64,000 nucleotides of DNA from Dillenia suffruticosa (GCA_033439265.1 JAVTVX010000010.1:18961056-19025055), one strand, 5' to 3'. Shown: positions 35,607 to 48,520, numbered from the stretch's first letter. Notes: generated by a model from the letters alone, not told the origin. Numbers and translations: made by a program.

Positions 35607-36573
35607 TTAGTCGAACAGTTCCCAGTCCTCAGTAATGGTGGTGGAAGATAGCTTTGGCGTTGGAGAGGCAAAACTTCCGATCTCAGGATCAAAAGATGTC
35701 CATCCCGTAGTCACCGCCACCTCTTTTCTACCATTCCCAAAAGGATTGGAGTTTGTTGCCTTCAGTTTGTCCAGCATGTCAACCAAGTCTTGGACACGGC
35801 AGACCTGTTCAAGAATATTGAAAAGTAATCGCTTTGCTGTTCATATCATTTATATGGTGCATTGAAAACCTGGTCAATACGACAACTGTTGCATATCAAA
35901 CCAGATAAAATATATTCCTCTAATCACAACTATTGACTAACTATGTTCTCTCTGTTGTCTGTCTGTCAATCTTATATCAGTTTGTTTGTGTGAAAACTAC
36001 TAAACAGGAGATCTCATCAAACACTTTCTCCATCACTTTGTTCACTTTGGTTTAAAGGTGGGAAGGTGGTATGCATCAGTTGAGCAAATTATGAAGGTGA
36101 ATGAACCAAAATCCGTGCACAACTTCGATGGATTGGAGCAGATCTAAAACACCGATTAGAACCAGTAGCTACTGGTATATATAGCCCATATATTAACACA
36201 CAAAGTAGAATAGAAAAACAATAACAAGAATTAAGCAGTAACAATGTTACCTCACTCCGCCTCTGCACTTTAGCTTCTCCTTCAGCCTCAATTGAGTCTA
36301 ATTTAAGCAATTGCGCCATCAACAACTCTGTTAAAACGAGCAACTCCTTGTCCTCAACCTTTGTGTCACCTTGCACCGCTGTCTTCCAGGCTGCAACCTA
36401 AAACGCTTAAGAGAATCATGGGGATGGCTAACTTGGTGAATTGGTCTCGGTATGGACAAAGGGACCACTTTCCTTACCTTCTCGGACAGTTTATCAACTT
36501 CTGATCTGACCCTGGCAATATCTTCGTATCCATTACAAGTGCTTTCATCTTCCAATGCTATCATTTTTGGCAT
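35607..36573 (-). CDS. BAG-domain co-chaperone (BAG1-4 type), N-terminus unresolved
   Basis: BAG proteins bind the Hsp70/Hsc70 ATPase domain and speed nucleotide exchange. Exons read 36573-36478, 36397-36251 and 35804-35607. They join in frame to 146 residues if translation starts at the Met at 36573. Seen: the end of a ubiquitin-like fold ('KMIALEDES'), then a BAG domain with 'VRSEVDKLSEKVAAWKTAV', 'VLTELLMAQLLKLDSIEAEG' and 'VCRVQDLVDMLDKLKATNSN', then a tail ending 'ITEDWELFD'. Plant BAG1-4 proteins carry a ubiquitin-like domain before the BAG domain. The first visible exon starts after a CAG acceptor in phase 0, so an upstream exon is expected. A weak candidate ('VNSVNFVGVDKK', ending at 37094) was noted but is not convincing. 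Either the UBL exon is missed or the gene is truncated. Confidence 0.8.
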
Positions 36574-38270
36574 CTGTTTAGCACCAATCAACGCTGTTCC
36601 AGAAAAGGGTCTCTACTTCTTGGCCTCGATATCAATCCGCCTGCCTTGACAAGATCATAATAAAATGAAGTGGAAAAATTAGGTACTCTGATCTTAGATT
36701 AACGACTCAACTTGAAGAAACACCCAATCCGACGGACTCAAGGTTTGTAGTTTGTCATCACCAAAACAAAAGGTTTGTAGTTTGTCTGCGCGAATATAAA
36801 GTTCTATGTTATGTGAATCAATTTATTCAAGTCAACAGAGTCCAAGCAAAAGAGGCAAGAGAGATCTTTTCCCTTCACCGTGATAAAAAAGGCATCGCAT
36901 CATTAATAAGAAAACATTTATACGAATAGATTAATTATCGAAATGCATGAATGAATTGTAAAATGATACATAAGCTCAGTGAATACCAGAGGTGGTGTGG
37001 ACGAAAGACCCCGTCTTGTCCAGATCTTTTTCTCCTCACTGGAGCAAAACCAAATTATATTGTACCCATTTCTGCTTACAACAACACCATGACCTTTTTG
37101 TCCACACCAACGAAATTGACCGAGTTCACTTTCCTTTTTCTCAAAGGAAAATGGAGGAAGCTTGAGTACGCAAACGGAAAAATATTGATCTGTCTGATGT
37201 TAGGAAAGTGACATTTTAACAGGCTATAATTGGAAAGACAAGGCTGGTTGTTCCATATATATATATATATATATTTTTTATATTATATCAATCAATATTT
37301 GGAGTCATACTCTGACTAATCAGATTTGAAATTTACAGTGATATATTTAGAGACTACTCTCCCAATATAGTCTGTTCCATACTCAAGTCGCGAACCAAAC
37401 TTAAAATTTTATATTTTATTAAATAAACTGACCGTTGTTATTCCATATTCCGTGCTCCTTACCATTGTTCGTCTGCAAAACAGTGGCCGGCCCACACTTC
37501 GATCCGTTTCCTTTGGAAGAGACCTTCGTGAAGACTCTTAGTTTGGGCTTCAAAAAAGGGTTATGAAAGCCCAAATGTTGTTATTTTTTTTTATCATATA
37601 AGATTTAAATCTGAAATTATCATATTAGAAAATGAAATTTATATTATTAGATTGGCTCGCTTTTAGGAGGTCTTGATTTATGCATCCTCCAAAAGAAGTA
37701 GTTTTAGGATGCATGGCGGAAAGATCGGAGGATGAGATATAAAAGAAATATAAACAGTATTAGAATAGGAATATGGGTCTATACCATGATAAAAGAAATA
37801 TATATATATATATATATATATATACAAGACCAGAAAAACTAACCAAAATGGGCTCTCGCCCCAGACTTACTGCCAACCAGTCTAAAAGCCTCAACACCAT
37901 GCTTATCTTCCCACAACTGACGGAGGGAACTGGGCAGTGAGGTGTTGAGAATGGAATTAGGTGGAGCCCAGAGGTCACATGGAGGAGAGAGAACCCGATA
38001 GAGTCGGCTTCGGAATTCTGTACGAAATAAAAACAAAATAACGGGCGAAGTCCACCCGCGTGGCTTCATTCTATTGGAATATTCCCGGACTCAGAACCCA
38101 AAAGTGGGAATTTCGAATTTTCTTATTAAAAAAAATAGTCGTAGTCCTTGTCCATGATGAGAAATCCAAGGAAAGGAGAAGAAACAGATCGGCACAATGG
38201 GGCGACAATATTCAACTTCGTCCTCGACCGCGACACCCGTCATTGGTCTTGAGCTTGACCTCCAACATCA
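36574..38270. other. Region between the divergent BAG and glycosyltransferase genes
   Basis: Should hold the 5' end of the BAG gene (- strand) and the promoter of the glycosyltransferase. It contains AT repeats (37257-37274, 37800-37822) and a SINE-like copy. A 76-codon - strand frame (38069-37839) has no family match that I recognise. Confidence 0.5.
37270..37450 (-). mobile_element. SINE-like repeat, family 1 (copy 1)
   Basis: Shares with the segments at 48340-48520, 48580-48765 and 49960-50125 a diverged core. It runs: a stretch like 'atttagagactactctccc', then 'gtctgttccatactcaagtc', then 'gcgaaccaaacttaaaattt', then a 'gaccgttg' end. In reverse orientation the core gives a tRNA B-box-like sequence (TTTGGTTCGCGAC), suggesting a tRNA-derived SINE on the - strand. 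Confidence 0.55.
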
Positions 38271-41121
38271 ATGGGTGTGCTTCCCTCCTCCACTACCAGG
38301 GTTAAATCCTACGCCCGTCGCCATCCTTTCTTCATCATTCCCTTCGTTGCCGCCCTCTGCTTCTTCTCTCTCACCGCCATTTTCCTCTTTAAGGTCTCTC
38401 TCTCTCTCTCTAACGATTTTCATGGGTTTGTTGTTTGATTGATTGAATTCGTTTTTTTTCTTACTGTGACATTTCTCCGAACAGGTGGCCGACGTAGCTT
38501 ACCAAACCAAGACCGTCGCAGGACACAATTTAGAACCAACGCCTTGGCATCCCTTCCCACCCAAAACCTTCGGCGAAGAAACCAAATATTCTCGCGCTTC
38601 CAAAATCATTCACTGTAACTATCTGGCCTGCCCACGAAACACCTTGAACAACTACAATATCCCACAACACGACCCTTCTCATTCCTCTGCATCTAATAAT
38701 AATGCACAATGCCCTGAATTCTACAGATGGATTCATCACGATCTCGAACCATGGTCTAAATCCAAAATCCAATTGGCCCACCTAATGGAAGCCCAGAAAC
38801 GCGCCGCGTTTCGGGTGACTATTGTTGGTGGGAGACTATATGTTGATTTGTATTTCGCTTGTGTGCAGAGTAGACAGATGTTCACGATCTGGGGAATTTT
38901 CCAACTTCTTAGGAGGTATCCTGGGATGATTCCTGATGTGGATATAATGTTTGATTGCATGGACAAACCTAGTATCAGTCGGTCGGAGCATCAATCAATG
39001 CCTTTGCCGTTGTTTCGCTATTGCACCACGCCCCATCACTTTGACATTCCCTTCCCTGATTGGTCCTTTTGGGGTTGGTAAGAACTACCTAAACTCTTCT
39101 TCGATTATCTCTTTTAATGACAATAGAAGCTTTGAAATGGAGGACGGTTTAAGAAGCATTGATTTTCAAGGATTTGAATTAGCGATTAAATGCAGTGTAA
39201 AGACAAAATGTTAATGAAAGCGTTTCAATCTCTGAAACATGCGCACAGGTATAAGACAGTCTATGAAACACGCGCACATAAATAACTACAGGACATGACA
39301 TAACACCTACGGTATGTTGTGTTCAAATGACATATCTTTTGACACGTACATGTATGTTCCTAGAAGTGTGTGTGCAACATGGCTCTCGGCTCAACATTAA
39401 TATTGCCAAAACTATGACTCGCTGATGACATGCATCATATTGGAAGGAATGTGGTTATTGTGCTATCGTTTGGTCTTGACATTTGAAATGCAATGAGCAT
39501 AATCCATTATCCTGCTGCAGGCCAGAGGTAAATATAAAACCCTGGGATGAGCAGTTTAGAGACATCAAACGAGGATCTAAAGTTTTACACTGGAACAAGA
39601 AGTGGGCTAATGCATACTGGAAAGGAAACCCTGATGTTGGTGCACCCGTTCGCATGGCATTATTGAAGTGTAATGACACGAGGAAATGGGGAGCACAAAT
39701 TATGCGTCAGGTCTATATATATGACATGCAAGCCTTTATTTGCACAGAAATGTGATTTCTTGGTGTGAGTTACTATTAACCGTCATGTATTTTATTTCAG
39801 AATTGGTTAGAGGAGGTCAAGTCAGGTTTTAAGGCCTCCAAATTATCGAACCAGTGTAATCATAGGTAAGTCAAACTCTGAAGGCAGGAAGTTGCGGTGC
39901 AGTAAAACCAGGAAATTGTTATAAGGTCCTGTCATGTACATTGCAAAGACAGGCTCATTTCAAGAGATTTACTATGGTTGTTTGTGGTTGCAAAGATGAT
40001 CATTGTTTCCTCTTTCTGCAGGTATAAAATCTATGCTGAGGGCTTTGCCTGGTCCGTCAGCCTGAAATACATTCTATCATGCAGTTCTCTTGCTTTGATA
40101 ATATCACCAGAATATCAAGATTTTTTCAGTCGTGGTCTCATTGCAAAGGAAAACTATTGGCCAGTTTCAACCAATGACATTTGTTGGTCCATTAAATTTG
40201 CTGTTGACTGGGGCAACAGTAACCCAAAGCAGGTAGTGTACTAACTTCCTGTTCTTGCTGTTTGCTCTAAGTTGCTTTGAAATCTGATTATAATGTTTGG
40301 TGATCACTGAGAATGATGTTTGTGATGTGTCACTACACTTTGATCTTAAATTCATTACTTTAGGTGTTTATGCAGATAGAGAAACCAGAACTCGAATTGT
40401 AATTGCATCTATATCATTGGACAGTTTTGTTAAGGAAATCATTGGTTCTTTGTACTCAAAGGCAGCCCACACAAGGTTTTGGCTATTGCAGCCATTGGGT
40501 GGATCAAATGTCGGAACTCCCTTCCTGTACAAGTAGATACATTTCCATGATGTTGTGGCTGCTTGTACTCCCCCCTTTCAATTGCTTGTCATGGCTAGAT
40601 TTTGTAGCTAGCTCTCACCCATTTTTCTCGTGTTTAAATATGAAATGAAAGGCCATCCTTGCCTCTCTTTTGTTCAATATGGCAACCTGCAAGAACTTAA
40701 ATTAAGATAATTTTGTTTGACTAACTTGTTGATGAATGTGTTGCATTTTTTTAATTAAATTTTCTTCTCCCATTATGTGATTGAACAGGCTGAGAGAATG
40801 GGGAGAGAAGGACAAAAGTTGATGGAAACTTTGGACATGAATCGTGTCTATGACTACATGTATCACCTCATTTTAGAGTACTCTAAGTTGCTGGACTTCC
40901 AGCCTTCTCCGCCTCCTAGTGCCTTAGAAGTGTGTGCAGAGTCCTTGCTTTGCCACGCTGATTCAAAACAAAGGGAGTTCCTTGAAAGATCCACTGCGTT
41001 CCCATCTGCTGCCCCCCCATGCACCATTCAGCCCCCAGACAGTGGCCTAATAGACCGATGGATTCAAATGAAGGAAAAAACAATTAGGGATTTGGAACTT
41101 CTGGAGAAGAAACGGATGTAG
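38271..41121 (+). CDS. CAP10/rumi-like O-glycosyltransferase (DUF821 family)
   Basis: Exons 38271-38393, 38485-39077, 39521-39710, 39801-39865, 40022-40232 and 40789-41121 join in frame to 504 residues. The short first exon encodes 'MGVLPSSTTRVKSYARRHPF' and a single membrane helix (about 20-40), making a type II Golgi/ER membrane protein. The lumenal part starts with a Cys-containing stem and 'CPEFYRWIHHDLEPW'. It then has the CAP10 (Glyco_transf_90) blocks 'FRVTIVGGRLYVDLYFACVQ', 'WSFWGWPEVNIKPWDEQ', 'KWANAYWKGNPDVG', 'CNHRYKIYAEGFAWSVSLKY' and 'FFSRGLIAKENYWPVS'. Animal rumi/POGLUT enzymes O-glucosylate or xylosylate EGF repeats; plant substrates are mostly unknown, with cell-wall polysaccharides suggested for some members. 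The start was chosen because it alone places the membrane helix in frame with exon 2. Confidence 0.92.
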
Positions 41122-41750
41122 GTAATACACGCTGGTGGTGAGTCTCCGATGGCTTAACTTCCGTCGCATATCAATTATTTTGTGTTAATAGTCTGTGTAT
41201 TACCTTGAAAAGTTTTTGTAATCATAATGTCAGTTGCGGGCAGGGAAAAGAATAAGGAGTGTATTGTAGACCGCTGTCCATGCTAAAGGTAGTTGGATAT
41301 GTTTTTGACCCCAAAATTCATACATACAAGATTTATAACACCTGAAGAACTTTATATTGAGCTCACATTTATTTGCTATTTGTGCATTTTTGGTGCAACA
41401 TTTTATGTATGGTAGGCCAATTGTGCATGATTCGTGTCTTTACCAAGACAAACTTCGCATTACAGTTATTAGTTAATTAAATTAGTAAAAACTTTTGAAA
41501 TAGTATTACAGATTTTAAGATTAAATCCCAGCAGTACCAGGTTGGAAGTGAGTTACATGTATTATATGGGTCTTTACGCGACATTGTAGTTTCAGCGTAG
41601 AAGGTGATGCTACGGCAAGTGGGAGCATCAGCCTCACGAAATGGATTGGAAAATGCAGAAAAAAGAAAGGGGGGGGGGGGGAGGGGAGAAAGATGGAGGG
41701 CTCTCATGGTCTTGAGGTGGGGGTTGAAGGGGATTGACCGAAGAGTCATT

Positions 41751-41864
41751 TCATGAGGATGAGTGGAAAATGGTTTTCTGCCTCATGAATGGTTTCATGA
41801 GGATGAGTGGAAAATTGTTTTCTGCCTCATAAATGGTTTTCTGCCTCATAAATGGTTTTCTGCT
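41751..41864 (+). repeat. Nested tandem repeat (44-bp and 19-bp units)
   Basis: 'tcatgaggatgagtggaaaa' occurs at 41751 and again at 41795 (period 44). It is followed by two exact copies of the 19-mer 'ctgcctcataaatggtttt' at 41822-41840 and 41841-41859, and a broken third. Confidence 0.9.
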
Positions 41865-42790
41865 TTTAGAATTTCAACCAAAATAGCTCCTCATTTTTTA
41901 CGCTTATTCTTTTGCATTTTGGCTGGAGAAAATATTTGGCGCCACGTGTCATTTGGGACTCACTCTAATATTCGCCCATGTCAATTTTTTTTTTAAATTT
42001 ATTTTAATACACTCTCTCAAAATATTCGATAGAGTATTACTTTCTTTTTTCAGATATTTTATGAAAACCTTTTATTTTATTTTAGTTTAGTCGGCCTATA
42101 TAGAAGAATTTTAGTTGTAAATTTAATTAGAGTAATAAAAATAATTTCTTAATATTTGGAATATAATTATTTTTTTAATGATGGATGATTTCTAGGCTCC
42201 TATTTGAATTAAGTCTTAGTCGAATTTTGGACACATTAACATTTTGGAATTGAAAATAAATTTCACTAAAGTTATATTAGAAAAATCGCAACTTTACTTT
42301 TCATGAAGAATTATAATATGAATGTTTAGAAAAATATTTGTTTAATAAAAAAGGTAAAAGAAAAATCTTTAATATTAAGGTCTTACCGGAGTGGAGTGGG
42401 TTCCCCGAATAACAATGGGAAGGGGTTTTTTCTTTTTTTTTTTTTTTTGACTACAATATACGAAAGAAAATTAACTCCCTATTTTAAAATAAATGAAAAA
42501 TGAGTATAATTTATTTGCAAATGAATTGAATTCTTTTACTTGGAATCCGAAATTAGAATATAGAATTCAATTAAATTACTATAATTAAATTTTTATACTT
42601 GAAATAATAAAAATAAAATGTGATATTTATTTCTAAGTGTTCATATTTAGTCAATTATTCTTATACGTTATTAATCGGAAAGTACAGTTGGGTGGATCTT
42701 ACAAATTTTTCTGAAGCTTATTTGTTAGTTAAAATTTTGTTTGCTAATTTACAATATTTTAATTTTTTGTAAAGTAAAAAGAAAATGAAC

Positions 42791-42978
42791 TACCAACGTG
42801 GGTTGACTTAATTGGATGTGGGATTAAGTACCCTTAAACATGATCGAGATTCTACTCCCGTTGAGAGTATCGAACCCTTATGTATATGGAGTGTTCTCCG
42901 TTGAGAGACACGCCTTCCGAAAGAAGCCACTATAGCGGTCGATCCTGACAGGACGATATCCTAGACATTGATATCAAA
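42791..42978 (+). mobile_element. SINE-like repeat, family 2 (copy 1)
   Basis: Begins 'taccaacgtgggttgactta' and is clearly related to 58171-58433. Both share 'gatgtgggattaagtaccct', a B-box-like 'gagattctactcccgt', and a downstream 'ccttccgaaag' block. The A-box/B-box layout and short length suggest a tRNA-derived SINE. Confidence 0.65.
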
Positions 42979-44263
42979 AAATGAAATTTATACTTTATTT
43001 TTAATTTTCTCATATTTTTCATCTCTAAATAAAATGATAGAAAATTTTAAAAATTTTATAAAATACAGTTTTTATTTATAATGAAAACAATAGAAAACAA
43101 CCATATTTCCCTTTATAAGATTCCGCATATTTTCTTCTTTTTAGTCCCACACCCAATAATTTCAAATCTATTACAATGCAAAACCCTCTCCCCCCCCCCC
43201 CGGTCTCTCTCTTTACACCCATACCCTGCATATTTGCACAGAGAGAGAGGTCGGGCGCAGCACACATCTCCTAAAGATTTATTCTTATTCTTGGCAAAGG
43301 ATAGTCTAGTATTCATGATTCTTTTTCCCCTGATTCGAGAATTCGGAGGTGAAATCTCATATAGCTAAAAAATAAAAAGAATTATTCTTATTCACCAGAC
43401 CACCTGGCTTTTAGAGTACCGTGGGCCTCGTCTGGCTTACGGGTGCAGCAGCGAGTATGACCCACTTGAGAAATCAGGACAATCCACGCCACCCCCATCC
43501 ATCCATCCAACCCACAAAATATTACATGCCCAATACCGAACTTAAATGCTCAATTAACGTTTCCCAACAATATTAAACAAAAATTAAAAAAACAAAAAGA
43601 CGAAAATTCTGTTTGTATTATTATACATTTATATTGTTAAATTCTTGTAATTTACTACTTTTTACATAAATTCTTCACCTTTTATCATATATTTTCCGGC
43701 CGTATAATAACTCATTTATTTATTTCTTTATTTTAATGTAAAAAATAAAATTGAGCATGACAGTGAGATTTATTTATTTTATTTCTTTATTTTATAATAA
43801 TAAAAAAGAAAATTTGTATCACGGGCAAAATTTTTAATTGTTCTTTTCATTTTAACGAAGCATAACAAAATAATAGATTTGGTGTGCGACAATATTTAAA
43901 TCTATGTACATAATAATACTCAATTTGATTAATGAAACTTTAATTTCATATACGATTCATCTTTAAAATGAGTTTAGTAATAATGGGGGATGTAGTTTGT
44001 ATGACATGCATGCATCTATCTCAACTTCTAACTTAAACAATAATATATGTAAATAAGAAATTATAATTTGTATAAACTATTTTATCTTTATTATTTTAAT
44101 AATATTAAATTTTTGATCCAGACGCTGGAGGCTGGACTAAACCTATAAGTGAATTCGTGAATTTGAAAGTGTTGGTTCTCATTAAATTATAGTAATTATT
44201 TTTTAATTATAAAAATACATTTGTCCTTTTTGATGCAGCCAAGGCGGGCCTGCTCTGCTTTCA

Positions 44264-44294
<31 letters not shown>

Positions 44295-44500
44295 AAAGAT
44301 TTGGTGGGACATTTGATTTGATTTGAAAAATAATTTATTCGTGTAAATATAGAAAAAAAATATATAAAAATGTATTTTCTATGAATAATAAATCCATTGA
44401 TTAATTAAGTTTAATTATAGTAAGGAAGGGGGATCAATCCGGAACGTTCTCCGCACCTCTCCGCTCTCTCTAGTCTCTACATCTCTCATTTCCATCCGCC

Positions 44501-44510
44501 TTTATATTCA
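44501..44510 (+). promoter_or_regulatory. Possible TATA box of PDX1
   Basis: 'tttatattca' about 95 bases before the ATG. It is followed by a CT-rich leader with a CT microsatellite (44547-44567), usual for highly expressed plant genes. Assignment is by position only. Confidence 0.35.
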
Positions 44511-44601
44511 AATCTAGGGTTCTCTCTCTTCTTACCACCCCTCCTCCTCTCTCTCTCTCTCTCTCTAAATTCAATTCAATTCAATTCCTCTCTCATCGAC
44601 A

Positions 44602-45537
44602 ATGGCGGACAGCGGAGTCGTAACCGTATACGGCAACGGTGCCATCACTGAAACCACAACCAAGAAATCTCCTTTCTCAGTTAAGGTCGGCTTGGCTCAG
44701 ATGCTTCGCGGCGGCGTTATAATGGACGTTGTGAACGCCGAGCAAGCTCGCATCGCTGAAGAAGCCGGTGCGTGTGCCGTGATGGCTCTGGAGCGCGTTC
44801 CAGCGGATATTCGCGCCCAAGGCGGCGTGGCTCGGATGAGCGACCCTCAGCTCATCAAGGAAATCAAACAAGCCGTCACAATTCCGGTGATGGCTAAGGC
44901 TCGAATCGGCCACTTCGTCGAAGCTCAGATCCTTGAAGCCATCGGCATCGATTACGTCGACGAGAGCGAAGTCCTCACTGTCGCCGACGAAGAAAACCAC
45001 ATCAACAAGCACAATTTCCGCATCCCTTTCGTTTGCGGTTGCCGGAATCTCGGCGAAGCCCTCCGCCGTATCCGTGAAGGCGCCGCCATGATCAGAACCA
45101 AAGGTGAGGCCGGCACTGGAAACATTATCGAGGCCGTAAGGCATGTGCGGTCCGTGATGGGAGATATTAGGGTTCTTCGGAACATGGACGATGATGAGGT
45201 CTTCACTTTCGCCAAGAAAATCGCGGCGCCCTATGATTTGGTGATGCAGACGAAGCAATTGGGAAGGCTTCCCGTCGTGCATTTTGCCGCCGGCGGTGTC
45301 GCGACGCCGGCTGATGCGGCACTGATGATGCAGTTGGGTTGTGATGGTGTTTTTGTTGGTTCTGGTGTATTCAAGAGTGGTGATCCAGCACGAAGAGCGA
45401 GAGCAATTGTTCAGGCAGTGACCCATTACAGTGACCCTGAAATTCTTGCTGAGGTGAGCTGTGGATTGGGAGAGGCTATGGTGGGGATTAATCTCAATGA
45501 TGATAAGGTCGAGAGGTTCGCGAGTCGGTCTGAATAA
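44602..45537 (+). CDS. PDX1: Pyridoxal 5'-phosphate synthase subunit PDX1
   Basis: PDX1 joins ribose 5-phosphate, glyceraldehyde 3-phosphate and ammonia (delivered by PDX2) to make pyridoxal 5'-phosphate, as a cytosolic dodecamer. The gene is a single exon of 311 codons; Arabidopsis PDX1.3 has 309. The (beta/alpha)8 barrel is complete. The ribose-binding lysine is Lys99 in '[18 protein letters not shown]', and the second catalytic lysine is Lys167 in '[13 protein letters not shown]'. The phosphate-binding glycines ('[16 protein letters not shown]', '[17 protein letters not shown]') are present, as is the family C-terminal segment. The coding sequence is much richer in G+C than its surroundings, ordinary for this gene. 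The missing intron matches the intronless plant PDX1 genes. Confidence 0.98.
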   Translation: MADSGVVTVYGNGAITETTTKKSPFSVKVGLAQMLRGGVIMDVVNAEQARIAEEAGACAVMALERVPADIRAQGGVARMSDPQLIKEIKQAVTIPVMAKARIGHFVEAQILEAIGIDYVDESEVLTVADEENHINKHNFRIPFVCGCRNLGEALRRIREGAAMIRTKGEAGTGNIIEAVRHVRSVMGDIRVLRNMDDDEVFTFAKKIAAPYDLVMQTKQLGRLPVVHFAAGGVATPADAALMMQLGCDGVFVGSGVFKSGDPARRARAIVQAVTHYSDPEILAEVSCGLGEAMVGINLNDDKVERFASRSE

Positions 45538-48339
45538 GGAGACTTTGGATTAAATATATTGGAATTGAAATTTGTTGCTCGTAGGTGAGTCCGAAAGATC
45601 TTTATCAGTTGGATGATTATGTGGTTATCAGTGTAATATGTTTTTCCTTGCTGCAATTGTTGTTTCTTTCTAGTACCTTTAATCACCAAGAAAGTTATTA
45701 CAGTTAATTTTGTAGTTTGATGTCCTTTTTCCAACACAGTGTATGCATTTTAATCGTAAATGAACAATTATTTGGTTACACTTCTCCACCCTTTTGTTGT
45801 TTCTTTGTTTGTCAAGGTTTTTAATGAGAGTATAGTACATGATATAGCTACTAAAATATAATTTCTCTGGTTTTTTTTTAATTGACCTGAGATAGTTGAA
45901 GACTTTTTGTGCTGTTACTTGCATTGAACCTAGAAATTCATGCATGAACTATTTTGACTCAGCAGTTCATTTGGATTGGCATGGCATGTTTGGTTTTTCC
46001 TATTAAATATATATAATATTTTTGGGGGGGAATATTTGAATGTTTTGCAGTGATTCAGTGTTGGCTGGGAGCATGTGTTGATTCTTAGTTACTATGATTT
46101 TGCCTTGTCTGTGGCAGCATGTCGAAGTGATTGTTTCGTGTCTAAATTGGAGGATTTCTATTGGGAGGAGAGGACCCTCCCTATACCGCTTTGTCAATGT
46201 CCCCTTAAAAGTTCAAAATTTTTGGTTCTTGTCTCGCTTTCTTGAATGCCTTTGAATTTGATAGATTTCCTTTCCTGCCTTTTAATTTGTGGGAGTTGGA
46301 CCGATTTTTCCATCTGAGACAAAGTGATAAGATCCTTAACTACACCATTTTGTGTTTGACGTTGGTTTCATGGTAGGGTCCTGGTTACAGGGTTTCTCCT
46401 TTTTCATCAATGATTGCTGAGCTCTTAACAACTAGGCTTCTTCCTTACGAACTTGTATCGTCAGAGGATACAGTTAAGTCGTGTCCGCTTTCTGTTTTTC
46501 TCAAGCTGTGGGCCTCCTAGTCGTAGAGTTCATTTTTGGCACTGCTGTCTCATCTGTGAGAGGACTGAGCATTGAGCCTTTCCAAGGGTGAGTGAACCTT
46601 GATCTAGTGGGTGATTCTTCTCCTCCTCTCTCCCATAGTTTAATCATTAGATGTAGCCTGTGTACATCTTCTGTGTTGCATCTCTTTATTTGTTGGAGAT
46701 CAGTGCTTGGTGCCATACCGGCGCTTGAGAATATCATGAATGTAGGTTTCAATGCAGAAAAATTTCCTAGTATTCTATTGTTTTCTTTGTATTTTTAGGT
46801 TAGGGATCTTGTTTGCTAGTTAGTTTAGAAAAATCGTCTTCACCTCGTCTTTAGTTCTGCTTTTGCAGCTTTATGACACCATGGTACTTGAAGTAGCCAT
46901 TAAAGACCATTGGCCATAGGTAAAATTAATATTGACTTGATGAAATAACTCTAGTCATGCAGCCCCTCGGCTATAGATTTGTCGAGATTTTTTGTTTCAA
47001 TAAATTGTGCATATATAGACCATTGCATGGTCCCACTCTTGTGTAGTGGCATCAGTTGCAACTTCTTGGAAGGATTTGTTTTAATTTGACCATGTAGTTA
47101 AGTTGGCTTGGGACACTTTGGGTGAATTGATGTATGAATGACTAGTATAGTTGAAAATGCGTTTAATGAACAGAGAATTGTCTCAAAATTCTATCTACTG
47201 GTTGGAATTTAACTATGATTTTGTCTTCTGGGTGATAGATTAAGGACTTGGAGTTGGACAGCAGATGTACAGAGGTTTGGATTGGTTTTAGATGTCTACT
47301 GCATTTTAATTTTCGGCTTGTGGAAAGAATATGATACAGAAAGAGATGGTTGCATTCCAGCTGCAAAACTTGCAACCTACCCAGCTAGGGTGGCTTCCCA
47401 AAGTGGGTATGAACTTGAAGAATATTGAACTTGCTGTTTGAAATTAGGGTAGGTCGTTGGACATCTTTTGGTGGGGTTCAGAAAAAGGATTTACTTGTGC
47501 GTAGTTCAATAATCAACACCGGCATAGGGAATTATATAGGCTCCCACCAAAAAAAAAAAGGGAATTATATAGGCAGCAAAAACTTGCACCCAAGGCATAT
47601 TCTGGCTGAGAAGTTTGGGTTACCATTCCACACTTTGAATATGGTAGTTGTAGACCTATGGTATTTTTGCAACAATAGAACTCGTGGCCACCGAACACTT
47701 TTGGGTTGAGTAGTCGGGTTCTTTACTTCTTTAATCAGAGATCTCGAGTTCGAGTCTGAAAAATGACGAAAAATAATTTAAAAGAATCAATCCCTTAAAT
47801 GGATCAAACAATGTTTAAATTGGATTAGTTAGAAAAAATTAAAATACAAGTGATGAAAATAATAAAAATAAATAAATAAAAATGAAACTCATGACTTTCT
47901 AACAATTTCTCATCCAGCTACTCTTCTTCAACTTCTCCATCAATCAAAAGGTCGATATTGGATTCTCTCACCCTGTGTGCACTAGCAATCCCGTTACTGT
48001 AGGTAGGTTTTTCGATTACTAGAATCGGGTATCGGCCCTTGGCCAGAAGGCCGCCTAGTGATGAAACCTATGTTAGATCACGAATATCGCATTTGGGAAC
48101 CCTCTTGTCTCCCCGCATTACAAAAGTCTTTTTATGAAAATTGAGTTTCTTAAAAATTATAAATCTTTTTTGTAAAACAATGCAAGTGTCCATAAGTTTC
48201 GAGTATGGATGCGGTCTGTCTCCTATTAGGGGAATAGAGCAAGGGAAATAGAGCAAGGGAACAGGGGGAAGGGCTCAACCCCCCCCCCCCCCAAAAAAAA
48301 GAAATTACAAATTCTAAGAAAATATTCTTTGCTGTTATA
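45538..48339. other. Downstream of PDX1; no gene seen
   Basis: The first 200-300 bases are probably the PDX1 3' UTR. The rest (45800-47700) has moderate composition and short frames on both strands but no recognisable protein. A SINE-like segment with a B-box-like 'gagttcgagtctg' lies near 47705-47770. A C14 run followed by A8 occurs at about 48279-48300. Confidence 0.5.
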
Positions 48340-48520
48340 TATATATATTTTTTTTATTATACTAACCGGTATCCGGAACTTTCAGTAATCTATTTAGAGG
48401 GCTATTCTCCAAACATAATCTGTTTCATGCCAAGTCGCGAGTCAAACTCAAAATTTTGATTAATGGATCTAATTTAATAATCCACTAGGTCAATTGACCG
48501 TTGATTATTGTTATACCTTT
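48340..48520 (-). mobile_element. SINE-like repeat, family 1 (copy 2)
   Basis: Contains the family core: 'ctatttagagggctattctc', then 'ataatctgtttcatgccaag', then 'tcgcgagtcaaactcaaaat', ending near 'aggtcaattgaccgttg'. It is the closest relative of the copy at 37270. Confidence 0.6.

Larger units (their letters stand above)
41122..44601. other. Intergenic, AT-rich; no gene seen
   Basis: About 3.5 kb between the glycosyltransferase and PDX1. It holds a small tandem repeat (41751-41864), a G12 run (about 41669-41680), a G-box (41943-41948), a SINE-like copy (42791-42978), a C13 run (about 43188-43201) and an AT repeat (44270-44290). The last 150 bases are the PDX1 promoter and leader. No convincing frame otherwise. 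Confidence 0.6.

Noticed and set aside
37839-38069. 76-codon - strand frame as the missing N-terminus of the BAG gene
   Set aside because: No ubiquitin-like pattern and no usable splice connection seen.
40297-40648. Two + frames of about 80 codons inside the glycosyltransferase intron
   Set aside because: They lie in the intron between the exon ending at 40232 and the exon starting at 40789, and they resemble no protein.
44677-45426. A 249-codon - strand frame
   Set aside because: Exactly antisense to PDX1; an effect of the GC-rich codon use of that gene, with no family match.
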